In this document: positions 16,849 through 24,272 of the stretch, in pieces
How the letters are laid out: every line of letters begins with the position of its first letter
Numbering within the stretch: position 1 is the first letter of the stretch
Assembly (NCBI GenBank): GCA_001899715.1
Contig: MKWI01000002.1
Coordinates: 1-64,000, forward strand
Reading direction: 5' to 3'
DNA length: 64,000 nt
DNA from: Sphingobium sp. 66-54
GTDB taxonomy: Bacteria; Pseudomonadota; Alphaproteobacteria; Sphingomonadales; Sphingomonadaceae
The notes under the pieces: generated by a model
Seen by the model: the letters and a program-made list of their open reading frames with translations, nothing else
Databases searched by the model: none
What the model was told of the DNA's origin: nothing
Program-made: the position numbers and the translations under genes

Positions 16849-18990
16849 TCAGGCCGCTGCCGCGATGCCTTCACCGTCGTCATCGACCGGCTGCACCTCG
16901 TCATCGAGAAAGGCGGGCAGTTCGGCGGCTTCTGTTTCCGCTGCCGGATCGTCGGCAGGTGCATCGAGCAGTTCGGGCGTCCGCATCGGCTCGGGAAGCC
17001 AACGAGCATCTTCAAGGAGCCGCTCGGCCTCGTTCGCCATGTCGCCCTTCTTGAGATGGTCGATCATCTCGGCGAACTTCGGCCCCTTGGCCTCGGCGAC
17101 GTCGGCAAGGATGCGCGGCTTGGTGACGCTGCGGAAATAGCCCTCGACCGTCGGACGCCAGCCCGCGCCGACCAGATCGAGGCCGACGGCCCGCGCGAGG
17201 ACATGGCTGTGCGCGATGCGCCGCTCGATGCTGTGCTTCGAGATGCGGCCATTGTCATACTTGGGCACCACCTCCGCTTGCGCGTTCAATGCCTGCGAGG
17301 CGCAATGCGCGAACAGGGCGGCCTGTTCGGCCCCGTCGAACTGGAGCAACGCGTCCCACAGATCCTTGTCGCTGTCCGGCAGCCGGTCGGCCCAGCGCTT
17401 GTGGCGCTCCGCAATCGCCTTGGCCGGCGCGCCGTCGCGCAAGCCCGAGGGCGCGAAACCGAACGACACCTTGCTGAGCGCCAGTTCCAGGCAGGATTCG
17501 CGGCTGTAGGTGTAGAAGGTGCTGAGCACGAAAGCATGCAGCACCGCCGCGAAGGCCGTGGACGGGTTCTGCGCGAAGGCATCCTGCAGGGCAAGCGTGC
17601 GCCAGGCGGTCAGTTCAGCGACGAGGCGATCGGGAAGGGGTTTGAGGATTTCGCCATCCTCCTCGTTATCCCCGCCAGATGGCGCGCCGATCGGCACGAC
17701 ATTGGTCTCGGCCGTGCCAGCCAGCGTATCGCTGTCCTCTCCGGCAGAGGCGCCGTCGACGCCGCGAATGGCATCGGCTTCTCCGTCTTCGCTCTCGATG
17801 ACCGGCTCATCCTCGGGACGGACATAGCCGCGCTCGATGCAGAGCGATCCATCGACCTCGACCGAGACGAACAGGCCGGCCCGTGCCATCTCTTGCGCGT
17901 CGAAACTCAGCGGACGCTCGACCAAGGCGCCGATCTCGGCATCGATGGCAACAATGCGTTCATGCACCTCGTCCGGCACATTCGGATCGTCGGACCACTC
18001 CGCCTCGATCTTCTCGGCTTCGGCCTCGAGTTCCGCCAGCCGCGCATCTTCTTCGGGCGTCCGCGGGACAGGCACGCCGTCGATCTCGCGCAGGCCTTTG
18101 GTAACACCCCAGGGCAGGTCGACGGCGGTCGCGACCCACTTCCAGCCTTCGGCGCCGATCTTTTCGCCTTCGGTCTGAAGCTTCTCGGCGACGAGCCGGT
18201 CGAGGAGCGCGGGGTCGGTCAGCCAGCCGCCATCGTCGTCTTCGAACAGGTCGCGCATCACGCCGCCACCCGCTTCGACATAGGCCTCAACCCCAACGAA
18301 CCGCACCCGCTTGTCCGCGACGCGCACGCTGTTCTCGGTCAACTTCTGCCGGATATAGGCGCCCGATCGGTTGTAGCTATGGGCGAGAAGTTCCCAGACC
18401 TGCTCCTGGCGCTCATGGTCGTCGGAGACCGAGAAGGCGATGAGCTGCTCCAGCGTCATGCCGTCTTCGGCATAGACCTCGTGCAGCTTGGGCGAGACCT
18501 TGGCGAGCTTCAGCCTCTGGCTCACGACGGCCGGCGTCACGAGGAAGTGCGCGGCGATCGACTCGACATCCTGGCCCTTGTCGATCATCGCCTGCATGGC
18601 GCGAAACTGATCGAGCGGGTGAAGCTGCTCGCGGAACGTGTTTTCCGCATAGCTGTCTTCTTCGGCCGAGACGACATCGTTGGCCGCCTTGACGACGCAG
18701 GGAATGGGCGCGTCCTTCGCGAGCCGCTTCTGCTTCACCAGCAGCTCGAGCGCCCGGAACCGCCGGCCACCGGCCGGCACCTCGAACTGGCCGGTCTCCT
18801 GGCCTTCCGCATCAAGGATGGGCCGCACGTTGAGGCTCTGGAGCAGCGTGCGGCGGACGATATCCTCCGCCAGCTCGCGGATCGATACGCCGGCCTTCAC
18901 CCGGCGGACATTGGACTGGGACAGATTCAGGCGGTCGAACGGGATGTCGCGCGAGCCGCTGAGGACGAGTTTCTGAGGCGCTTTGGCCAT
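16849..18990 (-). CDS. Large ParB/RepB/Spo0J-type DNA-binding protein of the mobile element
   Basis: This 713-residue protein begins with a ParB N-terminal domain (about 12-115). It contains an arginine-rich VPAGGRRFRALELL motif near 70-84, matching the GERR nucleotide-binding box of ParB. A helix-turn-helix region follows (about 130-200) with SIAAHFLVTPAVVSQRLKL. The C-terminal 400 residues are an acidic, helical extension much longer than in chromosomal ParB. No ParA gene is adjacent, so classic partitioning is doubtful. Proteins like this are typical of alphaproteobacterial integrative elements next to ArdC and small DUF genes, where they may act as regulators or nucleases. The gene is preceded by a structured leader shared with the ArdC gene. 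Confidence 0.88.
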   Translation of the reverse strand: MAKAPQKLVLSGSRDIPFDRLNLSQSNVRRVKAGVSIRELAEDIVRRTLLQSLNVRPILDAEGQETGQFEVPAGGRRFRALELLVKQKRLAKDAPIPCVVKAANDVVSAEEDSYAENTFREQLHPLDQFRAMQAMIDKGQDVESIAAHFLVTPAVVSQRLKLAKVSPKLHEVYAEDGMTLEQLIAFSVSDDHERQEQVWELLAHSYNRSGAYIRQKLTENSVRVADKRVRFVGVEAYVEAGGGVMRDLFEDDDGGWLTDPALLDRLVAEKLQTEGEKIGAEGWKWVATAVDLPWGVTKGLREIDGVPVPRTPEEDARLAELEAEAEKIEAEWSDDPNVPDEVHERIVAIDAEIGALVERPLSFDAQEMARAGLFVSVEVDGSLCIERGYVRPEDEPVIESEDGEADAIRGVDGASAGEDSDTLAGTAETNVVPIGAPSGGDNEEDGEILKPLPDRLVAELTAWRTLALQDAFAQNPSTAFAAVLHAFVLSTFYTYSRESCLELALSKVSFGFAPSGLRDGAPAKAIAERHKRWADRLPDSDKDLWDALLQFDGAEQAALFAHCASQALNAQAEVVPKYDNGRISKHSIERRIAHSHVLARAVGLDLVGAGWRPTVEGYFRSVTKPRILADVAEAKGPKFAEMIDHLKKGDMANEAERLLEDARWLPEPMRTPELLDAPADDPAAETEAAELPAFLDDEVQPVDDDGEGIAAAA

Positions 18991-18995
18991 GGGAC

Positions 18996-19072
18996 TTCTC
19001 CATGACGGGCCGCCGCGAGACTCTCTCTCGGCTCCCAGCCCGTCACGAAGTCACTGGCTTCCCTCTCCCTCT
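18996..19072 (-). promoter_or_regulatory. Structured 5' leader of the ParB-like gene (shared with ArdC gene)
   Basis: Read on the minus strand, AGAGGGAGAG (plus-strand 19063-19072) is followed after 17 bases by an 8-bp stem, TGACGGGC with GCCCGTCA (arms at 19038-19045 and 19003-19010). This stem encloses an inner hairpin rich in GAGAG, and GGAGA, the Shine-Dalgarno, follows at once. The same layout with nearly the same spacing is found upstream of the ArdC gene at 21,583-21,658. Such a hairpin next to the ribosome binding site could control translation. Confidence 0.65.
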
Positions 19073-19150
19073 CAAGGCCGGCCGCAGGCAGGCCGTCACG
19101 CAACCCTACACTCCAACACCGCCGCTGGGCATCATTGTCCTTGCCAATAT

Positions 19151-19165
19151 GTTCACTATTTGTTC
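19151..19165 (+). promoter_or_regulatory. LexA (SOS) box, GTTC-N7-GTTC
   Basis: The sequence GTTCACTATTTGTTC matches exactly the alphaproteobacterial LexA operator GTTC-N7-GTTC. It ends ten bases before the ATG of the DUF6771-like gene and lies about 160 bases upstream of the divergent ParB-like gene. Both could therefore be induced by DNA damage, as is common for genes of integrative elements. Confidence 0.8.
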
Positions 19166-19175
19166 TCATGCCGAC

Positions 19176-19364
19176 ATGGAACGAATCGAACGACTGGAAT
19201 TGTCCGCCATCCTGCTGGCGGCGCCTGGATGGGCACGCGTCGGCCTGACGATGCCGGACGAGCGGATGCGCGAGCGGGCTGCCGATGCACTGGCGGCAAC
19301 GATCATCGAAAGGCTGGACGGATTATCCTCTCCCGACGTGAACCAGCTCAACCTTCCACTGTGA
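19176..19364 (+). CDS. DUF6771-like small protein under a LexA box
   Basis: This encodes 62 residues, starting MERIERLELSAILL, with a helical centre (PDERMRERAADALAATI) and a short polar tail. It resembles the DUF6771 family of mobile-element proteins. The start at 19176 is chosen because the ATG lies right after a LexA operator, whereas the longer frame from 19002 runs through the regulatory region. The function of DUF6771 is unknown; SOS control suggests a role in element mobilisation or regulation. Its 3' end overlaps the convergent gene by 17 bases. Confidence 0.7.
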   Translation: MERIERLELSAILLAAPGWARVGLTMPDERMRERAADALAATIIERLDGLSSPDVNQLNLPL

Positions 19365-19557
19365 GCGGATATGTTGGCCGCGCCGCGACATCGAAGACGC
19401 CGCGGCGAACGTCAAAACGGTCAGAGAAGGTCACGACATTGATGCGGCCCTCGCGATCGACCTGAGTGAAGCGCAGTACATCGCCTTTCAGGATTTCGAT
19501 CGTCACCGGCGGCAGTTCGTCGCGGGGATCGTGGAAGGTCATGCGGTTCTTGGGCAT
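19348..19557 (-). CDS. 69-residue hypothetical element protein
   Basis: This encodes 69 residues beginning MPKNRMTFHDPRDELPPV, with a beta-rich pattern (VTIEILKGDVLRFTQVDREGRI in two adjoining parts). No named family is recognised. A GGAG motif eight bases upstream supports this start; an ATG nine codons further up is possible. It is convergent with and slightly overlaps the DUF6771-like gene, and lies upstream of the divergent ParDE promoter. Confidence 0.55.
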   Translation of the reverse strand: MPKNRMTFHDPRDELPPVTIEILKGDVLRFTQVDREGRINVVTFSDRFDVRRGVFDVAARPTYPLTVEG

Positions 19558-19628
19558 GGGGCCGACTCCAAAACTGCGACCCATGACATAGCAGATGATC
19601 GGTGCCGACGCTTCCCCCAGGCTTCCCC

Positions 19629-19658
19629 TTGTCGGCGTCCACAATATTGAACTATATA
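19629..19658 (+). promoter_or_regulatory. Putative promoter of the parDE operon
   Basis: TTGTCG (19629-19634) and TATATA (19653-19658) lie 18 bases apart, about 20 bases upstream of the parD ATG, with a strong AAGGAGG ribosome binding site between. I do not see an obvious ParD operator palindrome. Confidence 0.5.
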
Positions 19659-19677
19659 AGGACAAAAGGAGGCGCGC

Positions 19678-19935
19678 ATGAACAAGCCGATCACGCTCAA
19701 TGTCCGGATCAGCGGTGCGCTGGGCGAGTTCGTCGCGGCCAATGTCGGCGATCAGGGCGCCTATGAGAATGTCAGCGAATATGTGCGCGACCTGATCCGA
19801 CGCGACAAGGAGAGGAGCGAGGCGGAGCAGTTCCAGCGCCTGAAAGCGGAACTGACGCGCGCCTTCGCGGCGCCTGAAGACAGCTATCGCGCATTGGACG
19901 CCAAGGCCGTGATCGCCCGCAATCGCCGGGCGTGA
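19678..19935 (+). CDS. parD: ParD-family antitoxin
   Basis: This 85-residue protein has the ribbon-helix-helix N-terminus of ParD antitoxins (about 1-45, with PITLNVRISGALGEFV and YENVSEYVRDLIRRD). An acidic/helical C-terminal tail that would wrap the toxin follows. AAGGAGG lies seven bases before the ATG. It precedes parE by one base, the normal order for the pair. By family rule it neutralises ParE and represses its own promoter. It probably helps stabilise the mobile element. Confidence 0.9.
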   Translation: MNKPITLNVRISGALGEFVAANVGDQGAYENVSEYVRDLIRRDKERSEAEQFQRLKAELTRAFAAPEDSYRALDAKAVIARNRRA

Positions 19936-19936
19936 C

Positions 19937-20251
19937 ATGACGGCATTTCGTGTTTCGGCAATCGCGGGCGAGCGGCTCGACGAGATTTTTGTCTATACCC
20001 GCGACACATGGGGCCAGGAGCAGGCCGAAACCGATATCCGCCGTCTGTTCGCCTGCTTCGACCGGATCGCGCGCCGCGAATTGCTCTGGCGCGCGATACC
20101 GGCCGAATTTGGCGTCGACGGTTATTATTGTCGCCACGAACATCATTATGTCTACTGGCGGCTGCTCGCCGACTGCAATGTCGGGATCGTCACCCTCCTG
20201 CACGAGCGCATGCACCAAATGGCCCGCTTCCGCGAGGATGACGGCGCCTGA
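19937..20251 (+). CDS. parE: ParE-family toxin
   Basis: This 104-residue protein has the RelE/ParE fold pattern: an N-terminal strand (FRVSAIAGERLDEIF), two helices (about 20-55), then strands with VDGYYCRHEHHYVYWRL and VTLLHERMH near the C-terminus. ParE toxins poison DNA gyrase. The gene starts one base after the parD stop and is clearly a unit with it. No frameshift or truncation is visible, so the pair looks intact. Confidence 0.9.
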   Translation: MTAFRVSAIAGERLDEIFVYTRDTWGQEQAETDIRRLFACFDRIARRELLWRAIPAEFGVDGYYCRHEHHYVYWRLLADCNVGIVTLLHERMHQMARFREDDGA

Positions 20252-20269
20252 GATCGCCAGCGATCGGCG

Positions 20270-20677
20270 TTATGGTGACAGCGTGCTCGCGCCCGGCATC
20301 GATCCCCGGCGAAGGATGCGTTCACCCTCGACCAGCGATCCGGCGCGGGAAGCGGCCTCGGCATAAACCGAGAGCGGAAACTCGCCCTCGAAGTGGATAT
20401 CGCGTTCGATGCCGAGACCGAAGGGAAGCTGGATCGATTCCAGCTCCTCCAAGGCAAAGCTCCCCAATTCCGGGCAGCCGAAGCCGAGATCGGCGAGACC
20501 AAAGAGAATCCCGTCTTCATCCAGCTCCGTGGCGAGCCAGGTGGCGGGGCCAAGGGGACTGAAGAAGCGGACCATCGGCATCGGGTCCGGCGCGGGTTCG
20601 CCGCGGCGAAGCGCCTCGCAGCGGGCGCGGTGATTGGCGCGCAGTCGGTCGCGCAATTCTGGTGTGACGAGGATCAT
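20270..20677 (-). CDS. DUF2958 domain protein
   Basis: This 135-residue protein begins MILVTPELRDRLRANHRA and continues with PMPMVRFFSPLGPATWLATELDEDG in two adjoining parts (about 32-56). It ends in a region with FPLSVYAEAA. These are the marks of DUF2958, a family frequent on plasmids and integrative elements beside ArdC-like genes. Its function is unknown. The start overlaps the stop of the ArdC-like gene by four bases (ATGA), so the two are translated together. The gene is convergent with parE. Confidence 0.85.
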   Translation of the reverse strand: MILVTPELRDRLRANHRARCEALRRGEPAPDPMPMVRFFSPLGPATWLATELDEDGILFGLADLGFGCPELGSFALEELESIQLPFGLGIERDIHFEGEFPLSVYAEAASRAGSLVEGERILRRGSMPGASTLSP

Positions 20678-21576
20678 GCCGCCAACTCCTCGGCCTGGGG
20701 CTGCTGTGCCCACATCCAGTCGGCCGCCTGCTGGGCCTTGCTGGCAGCAGTGAAAATCGCGCGCGGATCATTCTTCAGGGCCGAGAGCCACGAGGCCACA
20801 TATGCGGCATGATCGGGTCGCGGATGGTGCGCGATACCCAGGTCCGCCAGTACGAACGACGCGGTGAGTTCGGCGCAGGCTTCTTCGATGGGCAGCCAAT
20901 TGCGCTTGAACCGATCGTCGAAATTGCGATCGAGCCGGTGCTTTGCCCCTGTGGCGTGAGCACATTCGTGGAGGATCGTCCCCATCTGGGCGACTGCATC
21001 GCGGAACGCCGAGAAAGGCGGCATGAAGATCTGATCGAGGTCGATCCGATAATGGGCGTCGTAAGCGCCTTCGGTGATCGGTATCTTCAATGCCGCGACG
21101 AATGCCTCGGCATGGGCGATGCGCTCGCTCTCGGGCACCAAGATCGCCGGTTCCGGTTCACATCCGTCGACCTGGGCAATGTTGAACGCGGTGAACGCGC
21201 GGGCGAACATTCGGCCTGGACGCGGATCGCCCTCATCGTGATCGTCATCGGCTCGGCAAGCCGCCTGTTTCCAGAGCACGACCGTGGTGCCACGCTCACC
21301 CTTGCGAACCTGCGCGCCGACGGCCTGCCACTGGCGATAGGTTCCCCAGATGCCGCTGGAATAGCCGGACGCCTGTGCGGCAATCCAAAGCGCCAGAACG
21401 TTGACGCCGCGGTAGCGCCTTGATGAAGTGATGTTCTCGGGACGGGTGACGGCGGTGCCGTCGTGATGCCAGGGCATACGCCAATCGCCGGCGCCGGCTT
21501 CGATGGCGGAAATTATCTCGGCGGTGATGCGCGAATAGACCTCGGCGCGCGCGGCCGATCCGTTGGTTCGGGTCAT
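20674..21576 (-). CDS. ardC: ArdC-like antirestriction protein (ssDNA-binding domain plus zincin metallopeptidase)
   Basis: This 300-residue protein has the ArdC N-terminal ssDNA-binding domain (about 8-105, with MPWHHDG, RRYRGVNVLAL and WGTYRQW). A C-terminal zincin-type metallopeptidase domain follows, with H203-E-C-A-H207 and downstream EEACAELTA glutamates. ArdC proteins coat incoming single-stranded DNA and protect it against host restriction during conjugation; the peptidase-like part is required in studied cases. This supports a conjugative origin for the element. Translation is coupled to DUF2958 downstream, and the gene carries the structured leader shared with the ParB-like gene. 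All zinc ligands appear present. Confidence 0.9.
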   Translation of the reverse strand: MTRTNGSAARAEVYSRITAEIISAIEAGAGDWRMPWHHDGTAVTRPENITSSRRYRGVNVLALWIAAQASGYSSGIWGTYRQWQAVGAQVRKGERGTTVVLWKQAACRADDDHDEGDPRPGRMFARAFTAFNIAQVDGCEPEPAILVPESERIAHAEAFVAALKIPITEGAYDAHYRIDLDQIFMPPFSAFRDAVAQMGTILHECAHATGAKHRLDRNFDDRFKRNWLPIEEACAELTASFVLADLGIAHHPRPDHAAYVASWLSALKNDPRAIFTAASKAQQAADWMWAQQPQAEELAA

Positions 21577-21582
21577 GGCAGG

Positions 21583-21658
21583 TCTCCATGACGGGCCGAC
21601 GGCGAGCCTCTCTCGCCGTGCTCAACCCGTCACGGCCAACCGGCCGCACTCTCCCTCT
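21583..21658 (-). promoter_or_regulatory. Structured 5' leader of the ArdC-like gene
   Basis: On the minus strand AGAGGGAGAG (plus-strand 21649-21658) is followed after 16 bases by the stem TGACGGG with CCCGTCA (arms at 21626-21632 and 21589-21595). This stem encloses an inner GGCGAG-CTCGCC hairpin, and then comes the GGAGA Shine-Dalgarno, six bases before the ATG. Box, spacing, stem and ribosome binding site match the ParB-gene leader. Confidence 0.65.
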
Positions 21659-21826
21659 GGCGGGGCGTTACGGGGCGGCAGCCCCGTTCGAAGGGGTCCG
21701 GGGAGACGCGGAACGCGGCTCACCGGCAGGGGAAGGCGTTCCCCTCCAAACTCCGCCACAATGGCCATGAGTTTCCGTTTGCACGCGTGTTCGGTGGTGA
21801 ACTGGTGGTGAACTGACGCAAATAAG

Positions 21827-21848
21827 CGGCGCCCCGCTCCGGGCGCCG
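21827..21848 (-). terminator. GC-rich hairpin beyond the tRNA 3' end
   Basis: A perfect 8-bp stem (CGGCGCCC with GGGCGCCG) lies 33 bases beyond the 3' end of tRNA-Gly and is followed on the minus strand by CTTATTTG. It may terminate the tRNA transcript. Just to its left (21793-21814) is a perfect 11-bp tandem duplication, GGTGGTGAACT twice. Confidence 0.4.
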
Positions 21849-21880
21849 TGATCACAAACTATTGATTTTTCTAGGAAAAC

Positions 21881-21955
21881 TGGAGCGGGCGAAGGGATTC
21901 GAACCCTCGACCCCAACCTTGGCAAGGTTGTGCTCTACCCCTGAGCTACGCCCGC
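21881..21955 (-). tRNA. tRNA-Gly, anticodon GCC
   Basis: On the minus strand the gene starts GCGGGCGTAGCTC and ends with the matching acceptor arm CGCCCGC, discriminator T and an encoded CCA. The anticodon loop contains TTGCCAA, giving GCC, and the T arm has GGTTCGAATC. Length is 75 bases including CCA. It marks the border between accessory DNA, which abuts the 3' end, and core genes. tRNA 3' ends are classic integrase attachment sites, and the intact gene on this side fits one end of an insertion. Confidence 0.97.
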
Positions 21956-22128
21956 TCTGGCGGGCCGGTGCTGTGTCGCCCGGCCGGGTGAGGCGGGCAA
22001 CTAGCATCGCCTCCGGGGGGCGGCAAGTCCCTTTTGCGATGCGGGACAAAGAATTCGGGCCGCTCTTGCAGAGCCGCGCCGTTCCACCCCATATGCGGGC
22101 AAAGGCGACAGGCAGCAGGAGACAGAGC

Positions 22129-23040
22129 GTGGCCACCTTGGGCTTGAGCGAGAATGATAAACAGGCGGTTGCGGCGTTCCGGCGCGATGTCGTCGATCCA
22201 TCGCAGACCAGCCTCGTGCTCGTCGACTTCTGGGCGGAATGGTGCGGCCCTTGCAAGCAGCTTTCCCCGATCATCGAAAAGATCGCGGCGGAATATGCTG
22301 ATCGCGGCGTGCTGCTGGTCAAGATCAACGTCGACGAGAATCGCTTCATCGCCAGCCAGTTCCGCGTCCAGTCCATCCCCACCGTCTATGCCATCTTCCA
22401 AGGCCAGCCGGTCGCGGATCTGAGCCAAGCCCGTACCGAGAGCCAGTATCGGCAGATGCTCGACCAGATATTGGCGCAACTCCCGATCCAGAGCGAGGCC
22501 GGCCAGCGCGCACAGGACATCGCGCCGCTACTCGCTATGGGTGAGGACGTGCTGGCGGGAGGCGACGCCGAGCGGGCGCTCAGCATCTTCGTCCAGATCA
22601 CTGATATGGCGCCGGACGATGCAGGCGCCATCGGCGGCCAGATACGCGCACTCACGGCATTGGGCCGTCCGGATGAAGCCGAGGCGTTGATCGCAAGCCT
22701 GCCCGCCGACCTTGGCACGGATCCCGCCATCGAGCGCGGCCGGGCCGCCATCGCTCTAGCCCGCTCGGCGACGCCGGGCGTCGATACCGCTCCGCTCAGG
22801 GCGCGACTGGAAGCCAATCCGGACGATTTCGAGGCGCTGTTCGAGCTGTCCTCCGCGCAGATGGCGGTGGGCGACCGCGACGGCGCGGCCGACGCGCTGC
22901 TCACCATCATCGCCAAGGATCGCGGCTGGGAGGACGGCAAGGCGCGCGACCAGTTGCTCAAGCTGTTCGAGGTGGTCGGGTTGGAAGATCCGTGGGTGCT
23001 CGCCCAGCGCCGGCGCCTCTCGGCGATCCTGTTCGCCTGA
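22129..23040 (+). CDS. cnoX: CnoX/YbbN-like thioredoxin-TPR protein
   Basis: This 303-residue protein joins a thioredoxin domain (about 5-115) with the redox motif W-C39-G-P-C42 to a C-terminal tetratricopeptide-like helical domain (about 120-300, with MGEDVLAGGDAERAL). This is the layout of CnoX, a chaperedoxin that protects proteins under oxidative stress and hands them to chaperonins. The intact CGPC motif suggests redox activity, as opposed to E. coli YbbN, which has SxxC. A GTG start at 22129 follows AGGAGA at good spacing; an ATG at 22093 lacks one. It is four bases from the next gene and probably co-transcribed. Confidence 0.85.
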   Translation: MATLGLSENDKQAVAAFRRDVVDPSQTSLVLVDFWAEWCGPCKQLSPIIEKIAAEYADRGVLLVKINVDENRFIASQFRVQSIPTVYAIFQGQPVADLSQARTESQYRQMLDQILAQLPIQSEAGQRAQDIAPLLAMGEDVLAGGDAERALSIFVQITDMAPDDAGAIGGQIRALTALGRPDEAEALIASLPADLGTDPAIERGRAAIALARSATPGVDTAPLRARLEANPDDFEALFELSSAQMAVGDRDGAADALLTIIAKDRGWEDGKARDQLLKLFEVVGLEDPWVLAQRRRLSAILFA

Positions 23041-23044
23041 CCGC

Positions 23045-23662
23045 ATGGGCCGGCGGATCGCCATCTTCCCGCTGGGCGGCGCCATCCTGTTTCCCCGCGC
23101 CCACCTGCCGCTGCACATCTTCGAGCCGCGCTACCGGGCGATGGTGAGTGATGCGATGGCGCGCGACCAGCGCATCGGCCTGATCCAGCCGAGCGGTCCC
23201 GGCGAGCCTGCCCCCCTGTTCTCGATCGGTTGTATCGGCCGGATTGCCGAGATCGAGGCGCTGGAGGACGGCCGCTTCAACATCATCCTTTCCGGCGAGG
23301 CGCGCTTCCGCATCGCCCGCGAGTTGGACGTCACCACCATGTTCCGCCAGGTGGAGGCCGAGTTGATCGAGGAGGATGATATCAGCCGCACTGTCCTCGC
23401 ACCCAGCGAACGGGCCGCGCTGGAAGGCGAGGCAAAGATATTCGCCGACACGCTCGGTTACGCGGTCGAATGGGATGCCGTGCAAAGCCTGGACGATGAG
23501 ACGCTGGTCAATGCCATCGCCCAGATCGCCCCCTTCGACATCGCCGGCAAGCAGGCACTGCTGGAAGCGGACAGCCTGCCCGAGCGCACCGAACTGGCGA
23601 TCCAGCTCATGCAGTTCATGCGCCGCGAAGGCCGCCAGCGCGGCAATGCCCGCCCGCATTGA
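23045..23662 (+). CDS. Lon-protease substrate-binding-domain protein (LON_substr_bdg)
   Basis: This 205-residue stand-alone homologue of the Lon N-terminal domain has FPLGGAILFPRAHLPLHIFEPRY (two adjoining parts, residues 8-30) and the beta-barrel with IGCIGRIAEIEAL. A helical C-terminal part follows. It lacks the AAA and protease domains, so it binds rather than cuts; its partners are not known. The gene follows the CnoX-like gene at four bases, a pair that suggests a shared role in protein quality control. It is complete. Confidence 0.88.
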   Translation: MGRRIAIFPLGGAILFPRAHLPLHIFEPRYRAMVSDAMARDQRIGLIQPSGPGEPAPLFSIGCIGRIAEIEALEDGRFNIILSGEARFRIARELDVTTMFRQVEAELIEEDDISRTVLAPSERAALEGEAKIFADTLGYAVEWDAVQSLDDETLVNAIAQIAPFDIAGKQALLEADSLPERTELAIQLMQFMRREGRQRGNARPH

Positions 23663-23704
23663 TCGGTCGCCGGATCGCCGCGTCCCTCGCCATCGCGCAC
23701 AAAA

Positions 23705-23738
23705 TCCGGCCGGTCGATAAGGGGGGCGACCGGCCGGA
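23705..23738 (-). terminator. Terminator between convergent genes
   Basis: A perfect 12-bp stem (TCCGGCCGGTCG with CGACCGGCCGGA, ten-base loop) is followed on the minus strand by TTTTG, marking the end of the PspC gene. On the plus strand there is no T run, but the stem may also stop read-through from the Lon-domain gene. Confidence 0.75.
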
Positions 23739-23780
23739 CCCAATGACGGCGCAAGGGATGGCCGTCAAAGCCGGTTAGCG

Positions 23781-24083
23781 TCAGGCAGCAGCGAGCAGGA
23801 CGAGATCCTCGCTCTCCCCCTCTCCTTCGATATTTTCCGCTGCGGCGACGGCCTGCGGCACAACCATGAGCCGGCGCGGTTTGGGATAGAGCCACCGGGT
23901 CAGCAGCACCACCGCGCCCATGGCCAGATAAATACCGACAGCTAGGACCAGATTGAAAAACACAACCACGGCAAACGCCGCGCGCAGCCAGATGGGGTTG
24001 AAGCCGAAATCCTCGCCGATCGCCGCGCAAACGCCGAGCAGCGTGTCGTTGCGGGCGATGAGTGAGGGCTGGTAGATCTGCAT
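23781..24083 (-). CDS. PspC-domain membrane protein
   Basis: This 100-residue protein has the PspC domain pattern LGVCAAIGEDFGFNPIWLR (about 16-34). A single strong membrane helix (FAVVVFFNLVLAVGIYLAMG in parts, about 37-60) follows, and then a basic WLYPKPRRL and an acidic tail. PspC proteins take part in the phage-shock envelope response, but isolated copies like this also occur outside psp operons, and no pspA or pspB is nearby. The start at 24083 is supported by GGGAG eight bases upstream. Confidence 0.85.
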   Translation of the reverse strand: MQIYQPSLIARNDTLLGVCAAIGEDFGFNPIWLRAAFAVVVFFNLVLAVGIYLAMGAVVLLTRWLYPKPRRLMVVPQAVAAAENIEGEGESEDLVLLAAA

Positions 24084-24272
24084 AAAGAAACTCCCGTGGC
24101 GCGGCCGAAACACTCGGTCTTGCTTGACCATGGCCTGTGCATGAGCCGTGCCAAAATGCGCGAGACGCCGCTATTGCGTGCTTTGCATGAATACACGGCG
24201 AACGGATGCCGCCTCTCCTTCGCCAATCCGCGCCAACAGTTGGGAATTTTCACCAGCCTTGGACCGCTTGTC

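Noticed and set aside
17056..19005. 649-codon plus-strand frame opposite the ParB-like gene
   Set aside because: It is a shadow in GC-rich DNA; the minus-strand frame has clear ParB motifs and a ribosome binding site, the plus-strand one has neither.
1..21880. Second attachment site (repeat of tRNA-Gly 3' end) inside the window
   Set aside because: I looked for the GCGAAGGGATTC-type stretch and did not find another copy; the other border must be outside.
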